This document shows positions 55,659-64,000 of a stretch of 64,000 nucleotides of DNA, piece after piece (position 1 is the first letter of the stretch; every line of letters starts with the position of its first letter). The notes beneath the pieces are model-generated. The model was given only the letters and a program-made list of their open reading frames with translations, had not been told where the DNA came from and searched no databases. The stretch comes from an uncultured SAR86 cluster bacterium (GTDB lineage: Bacteria; Pseudomonadota; Gammaproteobacteria; Magnimaribacterales; Magnimaribacteraceae). The translations under genes were made by a program, and so were the position numbers. The stretch is taken from the NCBI GenBank assembly GCA_902628375.1, contig CACOMS010000003.1, positions 1 through 64,000 of the forward strand, given 5' to 3'.

Positions 55659-56527
55659 AAAAGATAGGTTTTATTGGTTTAGGAGTTATGGGCTATCCAA
55701 TGGCTGGACATATGCAGTCCTCTGGATACGAAGTTTCTGTTTTTAATAGAACAAATCTAAAGGCATTAAATTGGAAAGAGGAATTTTCAGGTAAAGTTTC
55801 GTCATCAATTGAGGAGTTATCGGAAAATTCAGATTTTATATTTTTATGTGTTGGAAATGATAAAGATGTGAGATCTCTAGTATTAGGAGAAGGGGGGATA
55901 TTAGAGAATGCAAGAGAAAATACTCTCATAATTGATCACACAACCACTTCTTCAAAACTCTCGGTTGAGCTTTCTGGTAAATGCCATTCAAAAAATGTTG
56001 GATATATAGATGCTCCTGTATCTGGTGGAGAGGTTGGGGCTATAGAGGGTCAATTGACAGTAATGTGCGGAGGTAATCAGAATGATTTTGAAAAGGCTTA
56101 TGAGTTAATAAGTTGTTATTCAAAATTTATTAAACTCATGGGTCCTTCGGGATCGGGTCAACTTACTAAAATGGTCAATCAGATAACCATAACAGGCTTG
56201 ATACAGAGTTTAGCTGAAGCTATTTATTTCTCTGAAAAGACTGGCCTTGATACGCAGCAAGTTATTGAAGTAATTTCTAAGGGAGCTGCTCAATCTTGGC
56301 AAATGGAAAATAGATGGAAAACCATGGTCGAAGGAAAGTATAACCATGGATTTGCTGTGGATTTAATGAGGAAAGACCTAAAAATTGCTATAGAAGAAGG
56401 CAGTTTGAATGGGGCTTCTTTAGAGTTAACTAAGCAAATAGATAAATTTTATGAAGAAATTCAATCTTTAGGTGGCGGTAGATGGGATACCTCTAGTTTA
56501 TTAGAGAGAATTAAAAGAAATGAGTAG
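55655..56527 (+). CDS. NAD(P)-dependent oxidoreductase, HIBADH/tartronate-semialdehyde reductase family
   Basis: KIGFIGLGVMGYPMAGHMQSSGYEVSVFNRT, IDAPVSGGEVGAIEGQLTVMCGG, GSGQLTKMVNQ. Confidence 0.9.
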   Translation: MKKIGFIGLGVMGYPMAGHMQSSGYEVSVFNRTNLKALNWKEEFSGKVSSSIEELSENSDFIFLCVGNDKDVRSLVLGEGGILENARENTLIIDHTTTSSKLSVELSGKCHSKNVGYIDAPVSGGEVGAIEGQLTVMCGGNQNDFEKAYELISCYSKFIKLMGPSGSGQLTKMVNQITITGLIQSLAEAIYFSEKTGLDTQQVIEVISKGAAQSWQMENRWKTMVEGKYNHGFAVDLMRKDLKIAIEEGSLNGASLELTKQIDKFYEEIQSLGGGRWDTSSLLERIKRNE

Positions 56528-57458
56528 GTTTAGGACAGAAGGAAAAGATATTTATGACTTATTTGATAGGTCTGAAAATAAATTAAGAGAATATGCTCAG
56601 GAAAATAATATTAGAGACATATCAGAAAATTTCTATTTAGAGATAATTTCTCCTCTGGTTAATTATTTAGCTTCTTTACCAAAAAAAGCAACTCCTTATT
56701 TTATTTGTCTCACCGGGGGACAAGGATCGGGAAAGACCACTATGTCAGAATTTATACAGCTTGTTCTAACCGAGTTTTGCAACAAAAGAACGGTTGGATT
56801 TTCAATAGATGATTTGTATAAAACCCAAGAAGAGAGAAAAAAATTAGCTGATGAAATTCATCCATTATGTGAAGTAAGGGGAATGCCAGGAACTCATGAT
56901 ATGAGTCTTGGGTTTGATTTATTTGAATCTTTGTCGAAAGCAAATAATTCTACAAAAACTGCTATTCCGGCCTTTAATAAGCCTTTAGATAGGCACTACC
57001 CTAAAAATGAATGGAAGGTATTTACAGGAAAACCAGATTTTATTTTTTTTGATGCTTGGTGTGGCGGAGTAAAACCTATTAGTGAGGACAATTGGGATCC
57101 ACCTATAAATAAGCTGGAAGAGGAAATGGATCCTAAAGGAGTATGGTCAAAATGGAGCAATCAAGAATTATCTGGCGATTATCAAAAGTTTTTTTCATTA
57201 ATTGACCTTTTAATCCTCATTAGAGTACCAAGCATGGAGCATGTTTTTCAAAGCAGATGGCTGCAAGAACAAACATTAGAAAAGAATACGTCTAATCCAG
57301 AAATGCTAGAGAAAATAATGACCCAAGAAGAAGTTTATAGATTTGTGATGCATTATGAGAGGTTAACAAGGCATATTCTGAAAGATATGCCTAATTATTG
57401 TGATATTTTGATAGATAGAGATGAAAGTTTTAATTTTAGATTTACCAGCATTCCGTAA
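56520..57458 (+). CDS. D-glycerate 3-kinase-like P-loop kinase
   Basis: FICLTGGQGSGKTTMSEFI, FSIDDLYKT, RGMPGTHDM, IPAFNKPLDRHY, FFDAWCGGVKP. Confidence 0.85.
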   Translation: MSRFRTEGKDIYDLFDRSENKLREYAQENNIRDISENFYLEIISPLVNYLASLPKKATPYFICLTGGQGSGKTTMSEFIQLVLTEFCNKRTVGFSIDDLYKTQEERKKLADEIHPLCEVRGMPGTHDMSLGFDLFESLSKANNSTKTAIPAFNKPLDRHYPKNEWKVFTGKPDFIFFDAWCGGVKPISEDNWDPPINKLEEEMDPKGVWSKWSNQELSGDYQKFFSLIDLLILIRVPSMEHVFQSRWLQEQTLEKNTSNPEMLEKIMTQEEVYRFVMHYERLTRHILKDMPNYCDILIDRDESFNFRFTSIP

Positions 57459-57481
57459 ATTGCCTGATTATGGGAGTTTTC

Positions 57482-57509
57482 TTGACTTAAACCATTCCAG
57501 TGGCACAAT
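57482..57509 (+). promoter_or_regulatory. Candidate sigma70-type promoter upstream of ilvB
   Basis: TTGACT (57482-57487), 16-bp spacer, CACAAT (57504-57509). Confidence 0.3.
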
Positions 57510-57545
57510 TCGCTTCCTTTTATTTTGTATAAGAATAATTATTAA

Positions 57546-59294
57546 ATGGCTATAGAAAAACTATCTGGAGCTGATGCTTTAATGCGCTCTCTTAAAGAAG
57601 AGGGAGTGGAGCTTATTTTTGGATATCCAGGAGGGGCTTCGTTGCATATTTATGATGCTTTATTTAATCAAGAAGATATAGAGCATATTTTAGTAAGGCA
57701 TGAGCAAGGAGCAGTTCATGCTGCTGATGGATATGCAAGGGCTTGCGGTAAGCCAGGCGTTGTTTTTGTTACGTCAGGTCCTGGTGCAACCAATGCTATA
57801 ACTGGACTGGCAACAGCTTATATGGATTCTATTCCGGTTGTTGTCATTTCTGGTCAGGTAAAATCACATCTTATTGGAACTGATTCTTTTCAAGAAACTG
57901 ACATGATTGGAGTCTCTAGACCTATAGTTAAGCATAGCTTTTTAGCTCAGAGAGCTGAAGATATTCCGGAAATTGTTAAAAAAGCTTTCCACATAGCAAC
58001 TACAGGAAGACCTGGTCCAGTTGTTATAGATATCCCCAAGGACGTTAGTGAACCTAGTTATACTTTTGACTTTAGTTATCCAGAAGAAGTAGACATAAGA
58101 TCATACAAGCCAGTTGAAGAAGGACATTCTGGCCAAATACGTAGAGCCGCAAAATTAATTTTAAAATCTGAAAAACCAGTTATATATACAGGTGGTGGAG
58201 TGATACAAGACGAAGCTTCCGAAGAGCTTACACAGCTGGCTAAAATGTTAAATTTTCCAGTCACCAACACTCTAATGGGCTTGGGAGCTTATCCTGGAAC
58301 AGACGAACAGTTTATTGGAATGCTTGGAATGCACGGAACATACCAAGCGAATATGGTTATGCATGAATGTGATTTAATTTTAGCTGTAGGAGCAAGATTT
58401 GATGACAGAATAACTAATGAGCCTAAAAAATTCTCTCTAAATTCAAAGAAGATTCATATAGATATAGATCCTGCATCATTATCAAAGATCATAGACGTAG
58501 ACGTGCCTATAGTTGGTTCTGCAAAAACTTGCCTAAGTCAGCTCATAAAAGAACTAGAAAGGAGATCTTCAGATTACGATTCTTCTAAACTTGATCCTTG
58601 GTGGAAACAGATTAACGAATGGAGAGATAAACATGGCTTAAATCATTCCATGTTAGATACGCCTCCTAAGAACGGTAAGATATTACCTCAACAGGTTATT
58701 CAGTCCTTATATAAAGAATCAAAAGGCAAAGCTTATGTAACTTCTGACGTTGGACAGCATCAGATGTTTGCAGCTCAGTATTATCATTTTGATAGCCCTA
58801 GACAATGGATTAACTCTGGAGGACTAGGAACTATGGGATTTGGTCTGCCTGCAGCTATGGGTGTTCAATTGGCTTTTCCTGATGCTGATGTTGCTTGTGT
58901 AACAGGCGAAGGAAGTATTCAGATGTGCATACAAGAGCTTTCAACTTGTTTGCAATATGGTCTACCAATAAAAATTATAAATCTAAACAATTCTGCACTA
59001 GGTATGGTTAAGCAATGGCAGGATATGCAGTATGGAGGTAGGCATTCACAAAGCACATATGGTGAGTCTTTACCTGATTTTGTTAAATTGTCTGAATCAT
59101 ATGGACATGTGGGTATTAAAGTAGAAGATTTCAATGATTTAGAAGGTGCAATGAAGGAATGTCTTTCTATGAAAGATAGATTAGTTTTTCTTGATGTTGT
59201 AATAGATGAAGAGGAGCATGTTTATCCTATGCTGGAAGCAGGCATGGAGATGAGTGCAATGTGGTTAGATAAAGATAAGAAAACTTGGGAATGA
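57546..59294 (+). CDS. ilvB: Acetolactate synthase large subunit
   Basis: FGYPGGASLHIYDAL, HEQGAVHAADGYARACGKPGV, GDGS-equivalent GEGSIQM, GMVKQWQDMQYGGRHSQS. Confidence 0.95.
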   Translation: MAIEKLSGADALMRSLKEEGVELIFGYPGGASLHIYDALFNQEDIEHILVRHEQGAVHAADGYARACGKPGVVFVTSGPGATNAITGLATAYMDSIPVVVISGQVKSHLIGTDSFQETDMIGVSRPIVKHSFLAQRAEDIPEIVKKAFHIATTGRPGPVVIDIPKDVSEPSYTFDFSYPEEVDIRSYKPVEEGHSGQIRRAAKLILKSEKPVIYTGGGVIQDEASEELTQLAKMLNFPVTNTLMGLGAYPGTDEQFIGMLGMHGTYQANMVMHECDLILAVGARFDDRITNEPKKFSLNSKKIHIDIDPASLSKIIDVDVPIVGSAKTCLSQLIKELERRSSDYDSSKLDPWWKQINEWRDKHGLNHSMLDTPPKNGKILPQQVIQSLYKESKGKAYVTSDVGQHQMFAAQYYHFDSPRQWINSGGLGTMGFGLPAAMGVQLAFPDADVACVTGEGSIQMCIQELSTCLQYGLPIKIINLNNSALGMVKQWQDMQYGGRHSQSTYGESLPDFVKLSESYGHVGIKVEDFNDLEGAMKECLSMKDRLVFLDVVIDEEEHVYPMLEAGMEMSAMWLDKDKKTWE

Positions 59295-59770
59295 AAAGAG
59301 TAGTAGCTTTATTAATGGAAAACCAACCTGGTGCTTTATCAAGAGTGGTAGGTCTTTTTTCACAACGAGGCTACAACATTGAATCTCTAATAGTTGCTCC
59401 CACAGATGATCCAAGTTTATCTAGATTAACAATGGTCACAGAGGGAGACGCAAAGGCGGTTGAGCAAATAACAAAACAATTAAATAAACTCATTGATGTA
59501 GTAAAAGTGGTGGATCTATCTGAAGAAGAGTTTATTGGTAGAGAATTATTATTAATTAAACTGAGAGCAACAAAAGACCTAAAGACAAAGATTGAGGATT
59601 CAAGGGGAGAAATAGTTTTTGAATCAGAGGAAATAATAAACGTTCAATTTGTTGGTTCTTCGGATGAAGTTGATGTCTTTTTAAGTTCTCTTTCTAAAGA
59701 TGAAATTTTAGAAATAGCTAGATCTGGACTCTCAGGAGTTTCTGCAAGCGAGAAGCTTTTAACAATTTAA
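59285..59770 (+). CDS. ilvN: Acetolactate synthase small subunit
   Basis: ACT domain: LMENQPGALSRVVGLFSQRGYNIESLIVAPTDDPSLSRLTMV; overlaps ilvB. Confidence 0.95.
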   Translation: MGMKRVVALLMENQPGALSRVVGLFSQRGYNIESLIVAPTDDPSLSRLTMVTEGDAKAVEQITKQLNKLIDVVKVVDLSEEEFIGRELLLIKLRATKDLKTKIEDSRGEIVFESEEIINVQFVGSSDEVDVFLSSLSKDEILEIARSGLSGVSASEKLLTI

Positions 59771-59775
59771 GATAA

Positions 59776-60816
<1,041 letters not shown>

Positions 60817-60824
60817 AGAACTGT

Positions 60825-61607
60825 ATGCCTGAAGAGAACGAAAATCTCGACCTTTTTGACGAAGTTGAAGAGGTAGTTTCTAGAGATGGAAAGAAAGTAA
60901 AAAGAAGAGGAATTTTTCTTCTTCCTAACTTACTAACCACCACTTCTTTATTTTTTGGATTTTTTTCCATTGTTTCTTCCATACAAGGAGATTTCATATC
61001 AGCGGGTATGGCCATATTCGCAGCAGGAGTCTTTGATGGCTTGGATGGAAGAGTTGCAAGACTCGCAAATGCTCAGAGTGCTTTCGGTGAGCAATACGAT
61101 AGTATTTGTGATGTTATATCATTTGGTCTTGCTCCAGCTATTGCTGTTTTTCTTTGGGGTTTAGAAGATTTAGGTAGAGCAGGCTGGATTTTCTCATTTT
61201 TATTTGTCGCTGCTGCAGCATTAAGACTAGCTAGATTTAATGCCAACATTGGTACTGAAGAGAAATTCTTCAGAGGATTACCAAGTCCTGCAGCTGCAGG
61301 AACTATTGGTTTCTTTGTTTGGGCAATGGCTTCATCGGGAATTCAAGAAAGCCTTGTTTCCAATATGTTATCAATTCTCACGGCTCTTTTAACTGGAGTG
61401 GTTGCAATTCTAATGGTAATTAATGTTCCTTATTACAGTTTTAAGGAAATAGAAAACAAAAGGAGAGTGCCTTTTATAGTTCTTTTGGGGGTGATATTTT
61501 TTCTAGCATTGGTTGCATTAGATCCTCCTCTTGTTTTAGTAATCTCTACATCTATTTATACTTTGTCGGGACCTATAATTTGGGCCCTAAAAAGGTTACG
61601 AAATTAG
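60825..61607 (+). CDS. pssA: CDP-diacylglycerol--serine O-phosphatidyltransferase
   Basis: FLLPNLLTTTSLFFGFFSI, DGLDGRVARLANAQSAFGEQYDSICD (CDP-alcohol phosphotransferase motif). Confidence 0.93.
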   Translation: MPEENENLDLFDEVEEVVSRDGKKVKRRGIFLLPNLLTTTSLFFGFFSIVSSIQGDFISAGMAIFAAGVFDGLDGRVARLANAQSAFGEQYDSICDVISFGLAPAIAVFLWGLEDLGRAGWIFSFLFVAAAALRLARFNANIGTEEKFFRGLPSPAAAGTIGFFVWAMASSGIQESLVSNMLSILTALLTGVVAILMVINVPYYSFKEIENKRRVPFIVLLGVIFFLALVALDPPLVLVISTSIYTLSGPIIWALKRLRN

Positions 61608-61641
61608 TTCTTTCGTTGTAAGATGCGCCATCCACGCAAGT

Positions 61642-61718
<77 letters not shown>

Positions 61719-61739
61719 TAATTCTTTAAGGTAACTACT

Positions 61740-62636
61740 ATGGAAAAAGAATTATCAGATGAATGGTTTGAACAGTGGACCCAAACTGACTCATATCTAG
61801 CTTCAGACAATCATGTAAACCGTATCCCTCTGCGTCTTCGAAGTTCTAATATTGTAATTTATGGTTCAGCTAACTTATCTGAGGTGCTTAAAGAATTTGA
61901 ACATGAAGATCATCATCCAATAACAGTTGGAGGCAAAGTTCCTGTGCAGTTATGGTGTAATAACTTTATCGACACAGATTGTGGGCCTGCTGATACCGTC
62001 AACCCTTATATTGAGACCTGGTACTCATTTCCTGTAACGCCTAAATCTGAAAAAATTGATCTACCGTATGAGAATCCATTTTCCTATAACGTAGAAGTTC
62101 CTGATTCCCTTACCTGGTGTCATCGTGTTCTTTGTGGGCCCTCTAAAGAGGGCTACGAACTAGGAGCTATAGCAGCCATTGCCGGAGGCAGAGAGATATG
62201 GGGGTTTCCAAAACACCCCGCATTAGCTGATTTAAAATTTGAATATCATGGTGGCGAAACTGCTTCTTTTAAAGCTTCTCTTCAGGGAAATAAAGTTTTT
62301 AAATTAGATATAAAACTCCCAGAAAGTATCTCAGATCATGTTGCTGTAGATATAGATTTAATTACTCCTAAGGGGTCGTGTATCACTCCTAAACAAAATC
62401 CATTTAAAGCAAATTATGTAGCCAAGCAGACTCGCTATCAACAGGCATTTACAGCTACTATGAACTTCTTTCCATGGGATCCGGAGACTGATTCCTTTAG
62501 CGTTTATCAAGATGAGGAATACTTTGGTTCGTTACTAAAAAGTTGGAAGTTTGAACCAGCTCTAAAAATGCACTCTCCTGATTTGAAGATAGTAGCGTTC
62601 AAGCCTGATGGTTGGGATCCAGATTTCAAAGGATAA
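61740..62636 (+). CDS. Acetoacetate decarboxylase-like family protein
   Basis: YELGAIAAIAGGREIWGFPKHPALADLKFEYHGG pattern. Confidence 0.75.
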   Translation: MEKELSDEWFEQWTQTDSYLASDNHVNRIPLRLRSSNIVIYGSANLSEVLKEFEHEDHHPITVGGKVPVQLWCNNFIDTDCGPADTVNPYIETWYSFPVTPKSEKIDLPYENPFSYNVEVPDSLTWCHRVLCGPSKEGYELGAIAAIAGGREIWGFPKHPALADLKFEYHGGETASFKASLQGNKVFKLDIKLPESISDHVAVDIDLITPKGSCITPKQNPFKANYVAKQTRYQQAFTATMNFFPWDPETDSFSVYQDEEYFGSLLKSWKFEPALKMHSPDLKIVAFKPDGWDPDFKG

Positions 62637-62699
62637 ACAAGAAACAACCTAGTTAATACTGATATAGTTACTTTAATTATCAATTTAAAGGAGTATTAA

Positions 62700-63536
62700 A
62701 TGAGTGATTCTTCAGAATACGTCCCACCTAAAGTATGGAAATGGGAAAATGAAAGTGGTGGCAAGTTCGCCAATATCAATAGGCCTATCGCAGGCTCAAC
62801 TCATGATAAAGAACTGCCAGAAGGAAAACACCCACTCCAACTTTATTCTTTAGGAACACCTAATGGAATTAAAGTAACTATTTTATTGGAGGAACTTTTA
62901 GCCTTAGGTCATGAAGGAGCAGAGTACGACGCTTTTATTATAAATATAGGTGAAGGAGAGCAATTTGGCAGTGGATTTGTAGAGATTAATCCTAATTCAA
63001 AGATCCCAGCCTTACTGGATAAAAGCACAGATCCATCTACTCGAGTTTTTGAATCGGCAGCTATCATGCTTTATTTAGCTGAAAAGTTTCAGGAATTTAT
63101 ACCCAATGAAGCTTCTGCTAGAGCAGAATGTATGTCTTGGCTATTTTGGCAAATGGGAAGCGCTCCCTACCTAGGAGGCGGCTTCGGTCATTTTTATGCT
63201 TATGCACCTGAAAAGTTTGAATACCCAATAAATAGATTTGCTATGGAGGTAAAGCGTCAACTAGACGTATTAGATAAAAATCTATCTTCTAGACAATATT
63301 TATGTGGTGATGACTACAACATATCAGATATAGCTGTTCATTCTTGGTATGGCAGTTTAGTTCTTAATAATATATATGAGTCAGCAGAATTTCTTGATGT
63401 TGCTTCTTATGAGAATGTTGTTCGATGGGCTAAAGAGATTACTGATAGACCTGCTTACAAAAGAGGGTCTAGAGTAAATCGACCTTGGATGTCTGATGGA
63501 ATAGCTGAACGTCATGATTCTACTGATCTAGATTAA
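62700..63536 (+). CDS. Glutathione S-transferase, YghU-like
   Basis: LPEGKHPLQLYSLGTPNGIKVTILLEEL, NPNSKIPALLDKS, YLAEKF, FWQMGSAPYLGGGFGHFYAYAPEKFEY. Confidence 0.92.
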   Translation: MSDSSEYVPPKVWKWENESGGKFANINRPIAGSTHDKELPEGKHPLQLYSLGTPNGIKVTILLEELLALGHEGAEYDAFIINIGEGEQFGSGFVEINPNSKIPALLDKSTDPSTRVFESAAIMLYLAEKFQEFIPNEASARAECMSWLFWQMGSAPYLGGGFGHFYAYAPEKFEYPINRFAMEVKRQLDVLDKNLSSRQYLCGDDYNISDIAVHSWYGSLVLNNIYESAEFLDVASYENVVRWAKEITDRPAYKRGSRVNRPWMSDGIAERHDSTDLD

Positions 63537-63558
63537 TATCTCTGGCTAGGAGCATAAA

Positions 63559-64000
63559 ATGGAATTCGATGAAGTTGTTTTGGGAAGAAGAAGCATAAGA
63601 GGTTATAAGCCTGACCCTGTACCGAAAGAAGTTATAGAAGAGGTACTTGAGTTAGCAGTAAGATCTCCCTCTTCAATGAATACTCAACCTTGGCATTTAT
63701 ATGTAGTTACTGGAGAGCCTTTAGATAAAATTCGAAAAGAAAATACAGAAAGGAATATTTCAGGAGTTCCTCCATCAAGAGAAATTAGAACACCAAATAA
63801 AGGCTATGAAGGTCTTCATAGAGAAAGACAAATAGAAATAGCAGTTCAGCTATTCCAAAAGATGGGAATAGAAAGAGATGATAAGGAAGGTAGGCAGGAT
63901 TGGGTCCTTAGAGGGTTTAGGCAGTTTGATGCCCCTTTGTCTATCGTAGTTACATTTGATAGAGAGTTACTTGATGATGATATTTCAAAATTTGATTGCG
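63559..64000 (+). CDS. Nitroreductase family protein, 3' truncated by window edge
   Basis: Hand translation MEFDEVVLGRRSIRGYKPDPVPKEVIEEVLELAVRSPSSMNTQPWHLYVVTGEP; open to window end. Confidence 0.88.
   Translation, partial: MEFDEVVLGRRSIRGYKPDPVPKEVIEEVLELAVRSPSSMNTQPWHLYVVTGEPLDKIRKENTERNISGVPPSREIRTPNKGYEGLHRERQIEIAVQLFQKMGIERDDKEGRQDWVLRGFRQFDAPLSIVVTFDRELLDDDISKFDC

Noticed and set aside
61598-61616. ACGAAA/TTTCGT hairpin at the pssA stop as an intrinsic terminator
   Set aside because: Weak AT-rich stem without a following T tract, and close to the tRNA-Ile gene.

Overview
AT-rich, densely coding bacterial chromosome segment with about 56 protein genes and one tRNA. I found no rRNA, CRISPR array, IS element, prophage or plasmid signature. 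Gene content fits a streamlined marine gammaproteobacterium; a SAR86-like origin is an inference only. Core blocks: parE-parC-rmuC; proA-nadD-rsfS-rlmH-mrdA-rodA-mltB-dacA facing holA-lptE-leuS-accC-accB-aroQ; ilvD; trxA-rho; rsmD; bamD/rluD; a GarR-like reductase with a glycerate kinase; ilvB-ilvN-ilvC-pssA; tRNA-Ile(GAT). Accessory content: an oxidoreductase/GST/haloalkane dehalogenase-like/sulfatase/nitronate monooxygenase/MBL block (6.9-15.7 kb), an acyl-CoA dehydrogenase/CoA-transferase/thioesterase block (17.4-21.5 kb), a PPi-type phosphofructokinase, a carotenoid oxygenase-family protein, a stand-alone DsbD N-terminal domain facing a PCu(A)C copper chaperone, and a tandem pair of large beta-barrel proteins. 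The observation most worth checking is that leuS is split by a -1 frame disruption exactly at an in-frame A_AAA_AAG heptamer (the dnaX-type slippery sequence), with a stop two codons later. This is either a one-base indel (error or mutation) or ribosomal/transcriptional recoding; the sequence alone cannot decide. Other leads: near-zero or overlapping junctions at all nine convergent gene pairs, three 10-bp-phased repeats upstream of aroQ, and an unlisted 39-aa membrane-type small ORF upstream of parE.
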